From positions 34,913,368 through 34,977,367 of the forward strand of contig NC_072791.1 of assembly GCF_028583425.1 (NCBI RefSeq): a stretch of 64,000 nucleotides of DNA, written 5' to 3'. A model generated the notes under the pieces. The model did no database searches, was not told where the DNA came from, and worked only from the letters and a program-made list of their open reading frames with translations. Position 1 is the stretch's first letter. Every line of letters begins with the position of its first letter. Of this stretch, positions 53,424 through 64,000 are shown piece by piece. Both the position numbers and the translations under genes were made by a program. This DNA is from Eublepharis macularius (taxonomy: Eukaryota; Chordata; Lepidosauria; Squamata; Eublepharidae).

Positions 53424-56400
53424 CTGGGGGTGAAAAAAAAATAGACACAGTCAGTAAATTTTGTCTCCCCATAAACATAATGAGACAATTATCATTCTAC
53501 ATTAACAACCACCAAATCCTAAATACTTCAAATCTAGGTAAAGTAAACCTGTGAAAAATGACATTTTCAGTATGTGATTAAGAACTATTCAAGTTTCTTG
53601 CCTTTTTTGTCAAGTGCCTTTATTTATTTACTTTATTTATAGCTATGATATAGGAGTATGATTACAAAAATCAGAAACAATGCAAAAAAAATCAGGCACG
53701 ATATATCAAATAATGCAGAAAATGCACTGATTTTGATCCTGCTGCTATATGGTTTTGTTAGCAAGTATAATTCAATGAAATAAAAAAAAAACTACCTGGT
53801 CTGAGTTCGGGTCCATTTCAAGGCATGACGTGGCGGTACAGAAACAGAGGGATGGTAGAATGTGCAATCTGCTCTGGTACACTGAGTGTTAAACCGACAG
53901 TGCTGAAGTGGGGGGAGATTCAGAAAATGCTACTGAAAGAGTTTGATTTAGCTAGTTTAATTCATCCTACAGCAATTCTGTGTGTGTCCGTCCCCCTTCA
54001 ACAGTACAAACTGCTTTTTAAATGGAAGCATTTCATGAACATATAACTTGCGATAGATGGCTTTATTTTGTGCTTGTTTCATTATAATTTCCCACAAGCA
54101 GTTACATCACTTCAACTGCAATGCTAAGGGTACTGGACTGACTTGCTTCTGAGTAGCCCTGCTTAGGACTGTTCCTTTGATTATTTGAAGTTTGACAAAT
54201 GAATACATAAACTGACTCCACTGAAAAGCCTAGTGCTCAAGGTGACATAAAAAGTCATATTTGTGCTATCACCTCTGAGATGGTCCAATTCAGGCCACTG
54301 TATGCATTTGTGAAGCTTTAACCCAGGATAGTGATACAGAAAGTACAAAAATGCTATATCTGGAATTGCAGGAAATGCACAAAGCGTTACAGGAAAAAAT
54401 GAAGGCATTGGGTAATATAAAAACAGAATGAAAAACAACATAGCCTTGCCTGCAGGCCTACAGGAAAAAACCTGATAAACAGACTACTTCTTGAGACTAA
54501 CCATTTTAGATAATTGCAATTTCGATATCTGGGCTTCCATCCAGCCTTGACTTGTTTTTCTTTGAACTCACAGTTAGGGCTACAGTTTAAATTCCAGTGT
54601 AATTGAGGATGAGATCCTTGGGCCAGCTAGCCCAAGGATCTTTAATTCCGTTCTTTAATTTTATGAGGCACAGAAGTCCTACCATTTACACCCGATCAGA
54701 AAAAGTGGCCTACTAAACTACACTACATTAGCAGCTCCCACCATCCTCTCTCTCCCCCTCCCTCCCTCCCTCCCTCCCTCCCCATATGTCCCCTGCTATA
54801 TACTCCAAAGCACAATACAATTCAAGATACTCCAAAATATGTAATTGGGGAGATGTTGGGCAAATTCCTGAACACCAGAATGAAATGTCTAGAAGCCAGA
54901 ATTCATGAATTCACTTATATTAAGTATGGGGCACTAGTCAGTGACAGAGACTATTCAGAATCTCCACATAGAAGAAATCTAAAATACGATGCTTACTTTT
55001 GGATGATAGAAGGGACATTCCATTTTCTTACATGCAGGAAAAAATCGGCAAAGCTGGCTGGTGGAAGATGCTGGTGGTACTGGAGGGGGTGCTGTGACAC
55101 CAATTAAGGAAAACCAAGTTAAATCTATGCCAGGCATAAAAATGAATGTTTGCTTAAAGAAACTCGGTTATTCCAAACAAATGTTCCATGTTAGTTATAG
55201 GTTGCTGTAATTCCTAGAAAACAAGGGTTGAATCTAATGGTACTCTTCCATTCAGTCAGCAATCTTCTACTGGAGGAAGGAATCCCACAACTTTCTCCTT
55301 CAGAAAGGCACAAAAGCCTGTCACCTTCAATCAAAATTCAGCTTCCCGCCAAATTTCAGGGAATGTGAAATAAGAAAAAGTGGTTCAAATCATGCTGTGT
55401 GAGAACTGGACCACCTCTGAAGGATGACATAGAAACTGCCAGGCCTAGCCTGCAGCATGGCAATACAGCATTATGCTGGTGAGCAAAGTGAGGTCCCTCC
55501 ATATCTCTGCCCACTCCAATCTGCTGCCAATACTTGGCAAATAAAAGAAAGCTTTGGATCTGTCCTCCTTGTCCCCGCTCAATCATGCTAGGCCAGATGC
55601 ATTAGCCAAACTTGGCTCAACAACCACGAAGAAGTTGCAACCAAGGCATTTCACAATATGAGAAATGCAGCAGACACTGCAATGTTTGCAAGTACCAACA
55701 ACCGTGCTTAACTCTCCTCTGTGCATTTTCCCCTTGCTGAGCTCTTGGCTTAGAGTATTTTGTTTGATGCGTTGTTGTTTTTTTAAAGAGCTGCTGAAGA
55801 GTGCTGTGTGCTTCTGATACTGTGATTCGTAGATGTGGGCTTCTGTTGCTTTTTGGCAAAGTGTTGTATTGCTTTGCTGTATTTTCCACCATGACTCAAA
55901 AGTGACAACTTGGTCAGGCCCTCCTGCCACCAAGGCAGAGAGAAGAAGGTGCCAGCTGTCTGTCTTTGGGTCCAGAGGATCACATTCTGGGTAGCACCCT
56001 TGGACCACAACCACACCTACCCTAGCAAGCCTGGAATGGAAGGTGCCTTTACCTGGTTTTGAAGGTGGCAATGGAGTCCGTCGGCTAGCATGGGTGTAAG
56101 GACAGTCTGGCTTACTGCACTTGGCATCATATTTGCAGTTTGGATGGATGAATAAGCACTTGTCAGCAAATTTGCAACTGGGAAAAACTCTGAAATTTAA
56201 AGAATGCATGCGCTATTTGCAGAATGAACTTGTTACGATAAGGCTATGTCAAATACCTGTTCCCTCCCTCATTCCTGCTATCAAATACAGCTCTTCTAAC
56301 ATTCATACTCTAAGGCTATCATTCTTCATGCTTAAGGCAGGACCCCAGTTCAAATCATGGCTCTAAATGTTTTATTTAAATAACAAATAAACATTTAGGG

Positions 56401-59400
56401 AACAGAAGTAGTGCCCAACTCTAAAAAATCACCAAACAGACAGGGATCTACTTTTTTCAGACCCATTTTGAGGTTTCCTTCCTGGGGTGCCCAATGGGAT
56501 CAGCAGGTGTGCAAAGGAGCCCATCCAATTCATAATGGATTAGGGAAAAGGTGATTTAATTTTGAGACATCCACATAATGAGTCTAGTGCCCCCACTCCT
56601 CTCACAGTTGGGGGTCCAGGACAGCACTGCCTTCTCCTTAGCTAGAGAAGCTTCCCAATGCCAGAGGCTTTCCCCCAGCGCCTATGCCAAGGGCAGAACT
56701 GAACTAACTCCAGTTGCATCCTATATGAATTACTGCACATGCCTTTGCTGGAGGCTGGGAGGGCAAACTCCATCAACTAGCACTGAGAAGTTTTTCGGCA
56801 CTTACTTGCATGGTAGTGTGGGGTGATGGAAGGCACATTCATCTCCATTTTTGCAGGCAGGCCAGTACTTGCAGCGCTCGGGGACTTTCTCTGCTTTCTG
56901 TAAGATAGCCAACTCCTCCATCTCTACTGTGGGAAGAAACCAGAAGCATCTTTCAGCATCCAAGATGAATCCTGTGTCTCACTATTCACATGCAAGGATG
57001 TTTATATTATTAAGCTTATTTAGACAAACTGAAACCATGAACTAGCATAAATGGGAATCCTTCAAAGAGAACAATACGTAGAAAGATGCAATAACTCTCG
57101 TCGCTGTTAGATTCTGAATAATTAGAGGGTGCACCATGGAAAGCTTAACCTCTCCTTCCCCCATTATAACACTCTTACATCATTTCCTAAACAGCATTCA
57201 AAGCTCATCTGGCCCAAAACATTTTGGCACCCAAGTAAAAATACCCAATGCTGACGAAATATTAAATAATTGGCCATTTTTCACCCCTTTATGTTGCCCG
57301 AAATCTGTCACATACAGGAGCCACCTCAATCTGCATAATTGTGTATCTGATATTGTTTCAATCCACCTTTATTAAAATGCTGTCTTATGCTTTGTCAAAG
57401 ATTATCAGTCACTGTTATTTTAGTCCAGTGACATCTTAGTCCAGCTCTTCAGAAGGGAGACCTGACTCTTGAAAGCTTACACTCCGAAAATCTTGTTGGT
57501 CTCTTAAGGTGCCACTGGACTAAAATCCTGATGTTCTACTGCAGACCAACATGGCTACCCACCTAAAGATCATTGTTATTTTACACTACCCTGATCTCTA
57601 AAACAATTCCACCTAACTGCTGCTTTTACTGGGAGAAAAAACAAGCTTTTGCCTGTAAAGAAACCCATAAAAGAACATCACAAAATTAATCAGGCTGAGA
57701 TTAGGGAAGTACTGTCAAACTGGAAGTCAGACTAGATGGGCAGTGGTGGAACATCTGCCCAACCTCAAAACAGGCCATGTGAAGCAGAAGCCACAACATG
57801 GAGAGTGCCGGGGAGAAGATCACACACACAGTGTGGTGCCCCTACTGCTGCTACCACAACTACAACAGTTTTAAATATAAACTGTTTTTATTTTATCTTA
57901 AACCACCTTAAGAACTGCAGTGGCTGTGAGACAGACAATAAATATGGTAAAATAATTTGTAAGTAAATCACTTCATTGTCCATAGCAACCCAGGATTAAG
58001 GAGATTGACATAATCCAGCTTCTTCGGGGACAGTAACAGAACAGGCAGCATTAACCACATGACAGTAATTCAGGAGGGGGAAATACAAACCGGTTTCATT
58101 TTCTCACAGGAGAAGCAATGAAAATGAAATGGAGAAATAAAATTAAATATCTCAACCAGAAGATTTTCAAGCTTTCTATGCTGGAAGAATCCTCATGCTG
58201 AACTGTTTGACTCTCTCCTTACCTCAGGTTCTGCCGTTTAGCTTCTGTACCTTGCACAATATTCTGGGCCAAAAGAGCACAGGCAGATCTCTGGACACCA
58301 GTACTGCAGCAAATCAACTGAGAATGTACCCTTAAACACAGCCAACACTCCCACCCCACCCCACGCCCAGCACTCTGTATCTCAGGAAAGTCTGTGCATC
58401 AACAACAACAAAGGCCAGGGGTCCTTGGAACACAGTGTGAAAATCACCACTCAAAGCCAACAAAATGTACCGACTGCTTTAAAGTTAACTGTGGCAAGAT
58501 ATCCAGTAGAAAGAAAGACTGACCCATCTTTCTTTCTATCAGACTGGAAGCGTGGTTTGTAATTTAGTCACTGTGCTCCTACTTCCTGTTTAGCTTGGGT
58601 GGGCCAAAGAAAGCAAGACCAACAAAGAGGCTTCCCAATTGAGCTACCCAAAAGATGCTTATCCACTGCGGTTGTGGTGGTTACCATCAGTGCTCTCCAG
58701 CTGTCGGGAGATAATGTGCATCTGCTGCGCTCGGAGGCTTCTCAAGCCCTTCCTGGCTGAAGCTTTGGGGGGGACTGGTCTGACTCCTTCCATAAGGCTC
58801 ATTTCCTCCTCCTCTTGATCCGATAAGTACCCGGGAGGGCTGGGCACGCCATCCAAGGTGACTATGAACTTGGGACTGGCTGGCTTTTCAGGCTGAACAA
58901 GCTGCTCTCTACAAAAGATGTAAGAAGTATCAAAGCTACTGAAAGAGAGATCAGAATAAAGACCAGTCACTGACATCAACATAGCCACACAACCAAGCAC
59001 AATTCACCACAGGGAGACATTTCATTTACAAGAAGCTGGGCTGTTGTTTTTAATGACAGAGCTTTACCACTCCTTACAGCCTAAACCACTTCCCCCCCAC
59101 CAAACTATTGACGGCTGAGGGACACACACACCCCAAGCCCATGTCACACTTGCATCCCAAAATTGCACTAAAAAGTTCCCCTCCTATTGTAGTGAGTGTG
59201 CCTCCTGGATGGGCAGAGACAAGCCCACAGCAGTAACTTATGAAGAGATTCAAGAGCCAGCTTCTGCGGGTTCGAAATCCTGTTGCCTTCCTGTATCAGA
59301 AATGACTCTCTGACAACTAGTTGCAGAGATGGGGCACAGTTAACGGATCCCAGCTGCTTTGGGGTAGTAACAACAACAACAACAACAACGTTCAATTTAT

Positions 59401-62400
59401 ATACCGCCCTTCAGGACAACTTAATGCCCACTCAGAGCGGTTTACAAAGTATGTCATTATTATCCCCACCCTGTGAGGTGGGAGGGGCTGAGAGAGCTCC
59501 AGAGAGCCGTGACTAGCCCAAGGTCACCCAGCTGGCTTCAAGTGGAGGCGTGGGGAATCAAACCCGGCTCTCCATATGAGAGTCCCGCGCTCTTAACTAC
59601 TACACCAAACTGGCTCTGGTAGGGCTTTGGTTTCTCAGAAACCCTTAACTAAATTAGATTTTTTAAAAACAACATTAGAGAAATTCTATCACAGCATGCA
59701 GCTTGGGAATAGATGGCCTTAAAGAGCCTTACTGAGCCATTTGAGGGCAGGTGAAACAAATCAAAGTACAAAATATCAGTGAAGAACAAAAAATGCCATC
59801 TGCCGTGACTATAAACTTGATAAAAGAGCAATGGCCCTATTCTCAATAATAATAACATTCGATTTATATACTGTCCTTCAGGATAACTTAACATTCACTC
59901 ATAGCAGTTTACAAAGTATGTAATTATTATCCCCACAACAAGTACTCTGTGAGGTGGGTGGGGCTGAGAGAGCTCTGGAAGAGCTGTGACTGACCCAAGG
60001 TCACCCAGCTGGCTTCAAGTGGAGGAATGGGAATCAAACCTGGTTCTCCAGATTAGAGTCCTACCGCTCCTACCCACTACACCAAACTGTCTACGCCAAA
60101 AAAACCGTAAGAGTGCAAGAGGTCATATTTCCCTAGGCTACAATTGAGACCAAAACTCATTATTTGTGTATCTGCTTGGCTCTGTGATCTTCAAAAACCG
60201 CACTGTGCTAAAGCTTAGAGCCTGAATTCCTAGAAGACACTTTTTACCGTGTCTGTATAAGTCGTCCTGAAAGTGTCTGTAAGGCCTCTGCAGTTCTCTT
60301 CCCCACTTCCAGGTTCTGTGGCACCACAACCTCCTCAGCCAGCTTCGGCTTCTTCAGGATAAATGATCTGGTGTCTGTGTGGACCATTGATTCCAAGTCA
60401 TAATAATCTAGGAAAGGGTGGAAACATAAAAAATCACTTTGGTGCAATCAGAAAACAGGGATAAGCATGAAGACAATGATGGTAAGACAGTTTGCATCAA
60501 AGTGGCAACTGGGAAGGGACAGAGCTAAAGAAGTAGCTGCACGGAGTTTAAGATGACCTTGCTCTAGTATGGCTGCACATGCACCTCTCACACACACTCT
60601 CTCTCCTGGTCTTGGAGCCATCATTTTTTAATTCACAGAGAGAGTGTGCAGGAGCCAGGCACACAGCTACTAGAGTGTTGTGCCTCATTCCCCACAAAAA
60701 GTATTTTGGTGCTTGAAGCCGTTTTGCCAGTTCCAAGCTGGCAAAAGTAGGTAGCACAGACAAGAGTGGCATTAGGAGGGGAAAAAAGAGGAGAGTGCCC
60801 ACAGGATAGCTAAACCCCAAAGAGTTACTTGAAGCATAGCAGTAAAAGTTATTCTAGAAAAGTGTTCATCACCAAAAAAATTTGTTTAGAAATACATATT
60901 TTAAAACCGCACTGCTTGAACCAAGATGTTTTTATAATGCCATCCATACTAATAGCTCCAATATAGCGCCAGAAATTTCCCCACTGAAATGAAAAGTGCA
61001 TGTACAAGAGCATGTCAGCTTGACCTAGCAAGCCATTGAAGGAAAACTTGCACAGAGGAATTCCAAGCGGGCTTTTTTTAAGGTACAACAGATATTATTC
61101 TGAACTTCTCCATTAATCAGACCACTCAATTAATTGTGTTCCATAGGATGGTGCACCTAGTTTGCATCTAGTGGTTAAGAGTGCAGGACTCCAATCTGGA
61201 GAACCCGGTTTGATTCCCCACTCCTCCACTTGAAGCCAGCTGGGTGACCTTGGATCAGTCACTTCTAGGAGCTCTTTCAGCCCCACCCACCTCACAGGGT
61301 GTTTGTTGTGGGGATAATAACATACTTTGTAAATTTCTCTGAGTAGGCATTTAGTTGCCCTGAAGGGCGGTATATAAATCTATTATTATTATCATTATCA
61401 TTATTATTGAAATAAAGTAGTTTTATACTTCTTTTGTCCTTACAAAGACAGTGTCAGCATCAGAAGTAGATACATTCAGGGCAGATCCACTCTGGCCCTT
61501 TTTTTGGAGCTCAAAGCAACAGATGGAAGCACAGGCTTCCCAGAAGTCAAATCCCGTTTCTCCAACAAAAACATACAGAAGAAAGTGTGTGTGGAGGGGA
61601 GTAATACAGAAAATATGTGATACTGGGCTTTTAGCCCTTTATCATTTACATATTCTATTTTATGCCCAAAATATACTGAGAACTGAGACAGGACTGGAAC
61701 ACTTGACAAACTTTTAAAAAAAGAACTCCGGCTAACCTGGGGTCTTTTGCAACATTGCTTCGATGCTTGGTTCAATTTGGAGGCGGGAGAACAGCTGCCT
61801 TTGTTGGGTTCCTAAAATAAACATGGAATGAAAAAAGCTTAGGACTGCTGGTTCAAATCAAATCGAGACAAGTGTCAGGAAAAGCATCGCTCAACTCTGT
61901 CCTTCAAAGGTGCTGTTCTTTCCATATGACAAATTCTCTCCCGCTGCAATTCATTTCAGCTGATTCCTATAAAGTCTGTGGATTTCTCTCACCCTATGAG
62001 CCTGTCTGGACAACATGGCACTTCTGGACTCTGCCTAATGGGAGACTAGAAGCAGGCTTCAGGCTTGCATAATTCCTTTCTTCTCTCCCTCACCGTAACA
62101 GCTGGTTTTATCTCATGAGATCAAGGAGACTCCTGTTTTTCACATCAACAGGTACTCTTCCTTCATGAAGAGCATCATCTCTTGATCCAGCAAAAGCCCC
62201 ACTCTTGCCTCTAATTCCTGTGAATGGATCAGGGCAAAAGGAAAGGGCAATTTACCACAATTGTTCTTTGCAGAATGATCTGTTCAAATTTTGGTATGAA
62301 TTTTCATGTTTTAAACAGGAAGGGGAATTGGCAGACAGACGGGGCATCTAAACAAACATGGATTAAATGTTAGTTTCTGCCCATAGCAAAGGGTATGCAA

Positions 62401-62714
62401 GAACCTGAGACTCTTTTGTGAGTTGAGATTTCTACCCAGCAAGAAATGCTGAACAGGCTCTATTGCAAAGTCCACCAGCCGGCTGGAATCAATCAGCCGC
62501 CTGGGAGCAGAAAAGTGTTTCCTTTTGTACGGTAACAGAGTGGCATTCTCAGCATTACCTGGAACTCTCCCCAATGCCTGGTCCTTTGGCTCGCCTTCCT
62601 GTATCTGTGTTTCCACTCTGGACGGCCGGTTCTGGGTGTTCATCATTTCGAGGAGGGCTTCGTCATGGGAAGTCCGTGTTCTGGGAGCCACGGGAACTGT
62701 CTGCTTTGGTGGGA
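53417..62714 (-). CDS. ZC3H14: ZC3H14, C-terminal part (9 exons, spliced)
   Basis: ZC3H14 (MSUT2, the Nab2 orthologue) is a nuclear poly(A)-RNA-binding protein with five tandem CCCH fingers at its C-terminus that limits poly(A) tail length. The nine exons give about 359 residues plus stop, about half the usual ~736. A low-complexity Pro/Thr/Arg region comes first, then a conserved segment (DTRSFILKKPKLAEEVVV, PASPKFIVTLDGVPSPPGY), then fingers of the form C-x5-C-x5-C-x3-H (two) and C-x5-C-x4-C-x3-H (three), ending in TSE and a stop. All cysteines and histidines of the five fingers are present. Phases agree at every junction. The N-terminal PWI-like fold and early exons lie beyond 64000. Confidence 0.95.
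53796..53902 (-). CDS. ZC3H14: ZC3H14 exon: zinc finger 5
   Basis: Encodes HCRFNTQCTRADCTFYHPS, the fifth finger, then VPPRHALKWTRTQT, the conserved post-finger tail. Acceptor ttcag, donor ggtagt; ends with two bases of a Ser codon. Confidence 0.95.
54755..54783. repeat. Simple repeat (CCCT)n
   Basis: Seven near-perfect ccct units in the ZC3H14 intron between the exons at 54997 and 53902. Confidence 0.9.
54997..55091 (-). CDS. ZC3H14: ZC3H14 exon: zinc finger 4
   Basis: Encodes a Pro/Ser linker (APPPVPPASSTSQ) then LCRFFPACKKMECPFYHPK, a complete C-x5-C-x4-C-x3-H finger. Acceptor cacag, donor gtaagc; ends in phase 0. Confidence 0.95.
56053..56189 (-). CDS. ZC3H14: ZC3H14 exon: zinc fingers 2 and 3
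   Basis: Encodes VFPSCKFADKCLFIHPNCKY, DAKCSKPDCPYTH and a SRRTPLPPSKP linker. Finger 2 is C-x5-C-x5-C-x3-H (its first Cys is in the preceding exon) and finger 3 is C-x5-C-x4-C-x3-H. Acceptor ttcag, donor ggtaaa. The frame stays open into the intron by chance. Confidence 0.95.
56806..56926 (-). CDS. ZC3H14: ZC3H14 exon: zinc finger 1
   Basis: Encodes EMEELAILQKAEKVPERCKY, WPACKNGDECAFHH and PTLPC. Finger 1 is C-x5-C-x5-C-x3-H; the first Cys of finger 2 ends the exon. Acceptor cacag, donor gtaagt. Finger 2 is split by the intron. Confidence 0.95.
57425..57570. repeat. Interspersed repeat with gaaagctta...ggtgccactggact
   Basis: ctcttgaaagcttacactcc, ttgttggtctcttaaggtgc, cactggact, then accaacatggctacccacc. 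Same family as at 22.8, 35.1 and 63.0 kb. Confidence 0.7.
58685..58908 (-). CDS. ZC3H14: ZC3H14 exon
   Basis: The largest visible exon (224 nt). Encodes EQLVQPEKPASPKFIVTLDG, VPSPPGYLSDQEEEEMSLME and a more variable Ser/Arg tail. Acceptor gtag, donor ggtaac. Ends in phase 1. Confidence 0.93.
59366..59620 (-). repeat. tRNA-derived, MIR/CORE-like SINE with (CAA)n tail
   Basis: A (caa)n run at 59370-59390 is followed by ttcaatttatataccgccct, the inverse tail, with the body and the head (actactacaccaaactggct) beyond. In a ZC3H14 intron. Confidence 0.8.
59845..60092 (-). repeat. tRNA-derived, MIR/CORE-like SINE
   Basis: Second copy in the same orientation ~0.2 kb further: attcgatttatatactgtcc to cccactacaccaaactgtc. 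Confidence 0.8.
60248..60407 (-). CDS. ZC3H14: ZC3H14 exon
   Basis: Encodes YYDLESMVHTDTRSFILKKP, then KLAEEVVVPQNLEVGKRTAE and LSGRLIQTR. The TDTRSFILKKPKL stretch is basic and highly conserved; nuclear localisation is a possible role (inference). Acceptor cctag, donor ggtaaa. Confidence 0.93.
61167..61405 (+). repeat. tRNA-derived, MIR/CORE-like SINE
   Basis: ctagtggttaagagtgcagg, B box ggtttgattcc, body cttgaagccagctgggtgac, tail gtatataaatctattattat. Opposite orientation to the two copies at 59-60 kb. Confidence 0.8.
61737..61811 (-). CDS. ZC3H14: ZC3H14 exon
   Basis: A 75-nt exon encoding GTQQRQLFSRLQIEPSIEA and MLQKTP, matching the conserved GTQQRQLLSRLQ region of the family. Acceptor tttag, donor ggttag. 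Confidence 0.9.
62559..62714 (-). CDS. ZC3H14: ZC3H14 exon, first visible
   Basis: Encodes VPPKQTVPVAPRTRTSHDEA and a charged, probably disordered stretch ending QALGRVP. The (QK)QT(L/V)PVAPRTRTS motif is a ZC3H14 hallmark. Acceptor gaaag, donor ggtaat. Exons further 5' were not found up to 64000. Confidence 0.9.
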
Positions 62715-63019
62715 CTTTCCACAAACAAACAGTCAAGTAAGTTAAAGCAATGTTCACTTGAGCTTTATTGCTAAGAAATTATGTGACCCAAAATCCTGTT
62801 AAAACGGGCCTAAATAATAGCACTTTCTGATCAAAGAGAGTTTCGCTTTCAGATTAACTATTCCGTTTTCACAGCCAAACACAGGGCTTAGATCCTGTGC
62901 AGTGCAAGCAGAGCTGCACTTACATAAACAAGGCCTTCCCTGCCTTCCCTCTTCGGCTGCAGCCTTCTATGACTCCTGAAAACTGTGGTCCCCTTGGTCA
63001 ACGGACCACAGGAATGCCA

Positions 63020-63115
63020 TGCAGTACAGTCCAGTAGCACCTTTAAGACTAACCAACTTTATTGTAGCATAAGCTTTTGAGAACCACAGCTCTCTTCATC
63101 AGATGCATGGAGGGT
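63020..63115. repeat. Interspersed repeat, inverse copy of the 22.8-kb family
   Basis: cagtccagtagcacctttaa, gactaaccaactttattgta, gcataagcttttgagaacca: the inverse of 22809-22870, extending into cttcatcagatgcat. Confidence 0.7.
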
Positions 63116-63554
63116 ATGAAGAAACTGGCCAGAGATATATAGGTGGTGAGGGAAGGGGGGAGAGGGTGCAGGGAGTGAGGGCCATGTAAATGTAAATCAG
63201 TTGCAAAAGTCATGAAAGAGGTGGAGTGCGCAATCCAGGCTGGGTGTGACCCCTTCCCTCCATTGCTGAATCTGAATGGAATGCCTGAAGGCAGTTACTT
63301 CTGGTAACGAGATAACCAACCACAGTCTCTATTCAATCCATGTCTGACTGATGAATGCCATGAGGGTTAATGTGTGGGACTGCAGTGAAGATGGGAATTA
63401 TGGTCTCCATAAGAAAATAAGGTTATGATGAACACAGCCCCATCAAGTTTAGAATTTGTGGTTGTAATTTTCTTTTTTAGAGCTTTGTGAATTGTTTTTT
63501 CCTGTTTTGATATTGTTCTTTTAAATGTGAAGCTGTTCTAAGAGCCTCTGGTTG

Positions 63555-63770
63555 GAAGAGATGGGATAGCATAGTGTTTAAGTGGCTGGGTTCTGAGCCA
63601 GGTTTGACTCACTAGTGCCGTGAACTCTGCAGGTAGCCTTGGGTAAGCCACTCCTCAGTCCCAGCTCTCCAGCTGTATTGTGGGGCTAATAACAACACTG
63701 AATTTGTTCACTGCTCTGACTGTGGCACTAATCTATCCAGTATATAAGCCTACTGTTATTATAAATATTT
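63555..63770 (+). repeat. tRNA-derived, MIR/CORE-like SINE, diverged
   Basis: agcatagtgtttaagtggct, gtagccttgggtaagccact, cagctgtattgtggggctaa and a gttattataaat tail. More diverged than the other copies. Confidence 0.6.
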
Positions 63771-64000
63771 TATATTACTAAGGGTCAATCTGCACTACAA
63801 ACTATCATGGCTTTCCTCAAAAAGCCTTGAAAACTGCAGGGAATTCTCTATTGGGCATCTCTCTGATACTCTACAGTTTCCCAGATTGCCTGGGAAAAAG
63901 AGGAGGACTGTTAAACCAGCTTAATTCTATATGTCCCCTTAAGTGGAGTTAAGGGGCTTTCCCCTGGCAAGCGGGGTTTCTGCCTTTTTTGCAATACTGC

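Larger units (their letters stand above)
62715..64000 (-). other. ZC3H14: ZC3H14 intron
   Basis: Holds the repeat at 63.02 kb and a SINE at 63.6 kb. No further ZC3H14 exon was recognised. Confidence 0.5.

Noticed and set aside
55583-56209. 208-residue open frame on the - strand
   Set aside because: Zinc fingers 2-3 of ZC3H14 occupy only 56053-56189; the rest is intron read-through past a good donor (ggtaaa).

Overview
This is a vertebrate nuclear genome segment, most likely from a squamate reptile (lizard or gecko). The evidence is a Sauria-type tRNA SINE, a 5S-rRNA-derived SINE, CR1 and L2-type LINE ends, and DIRS tyrosine-recombinase retrotransposons, together with two spliced genes that are neighbours in other amniotes. 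The species cannot be named from the sequence.

Two genes face each other tail to tail. On the + strand, 18 exons between 1907 and 43838 encode the C-terminal ~800 residues of EML5, a microtubule-associated EMAP-like protein. They cover the end of the second beta-propeller module, an acidic linker, and the whole third HELP plus WD-repeat module, ending at a TGA at 43836-43838. On the - strand, nine exons between 62714 and 53417 encode the C-terminal ~360 residues of ZC3H14, a nuclear poly(A)-binding protein, with all five CCCH zinc fingers. All junctions are GT-AG and phases add up across both genes, so both look intact. Their 5' halves lie outside the window. The stop codons are 9.6 kb apart; candidate poly(A) signals for both genes lie in the AT-rich stretch 52.2-52.75 kb.

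The rest is intron, UTR and mobile DNA. One EML5 intron (3592-24697, 21.1 kb) holds a 5'-truncated L2-type LINE (~6.84-8.2 kb), a Sauria SINE (~10.4-10.7 kb), a Penelope-like fragment (~12.66 kb), and two different DIRS elements lying head to tail (A ~12.79-17.24 kb, B ~17.25-22.81 kb). B keeps both inverted terminal repeats and the internal complementary region of DIRS elements but is dead: RT catalytic residues are changed and a small L1-like insertion interrupts its ORF1. Later introns carry a 513-bp insertion (29341-29853) with two identical 132-bp inverted arms, a 34-nt one-sided extension, a 12-bp target duplication and a hammerhead-ribozyme-like motif in each arm. This fits the terminal repeats of a young non-autonomous Penelope-like element. 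There are also two hAT-like MITEs with perfect 8-bp duplications, several foldback repeats and many SINEs.

I see no wholly new multi-gene system. The observations most worth following are the 132-bp inverted-arm element with its possible ribozyme, the DIRS pair, and a 21-nt EML5 microexon preceded by a TGC-TGC element typical of neural microexons.
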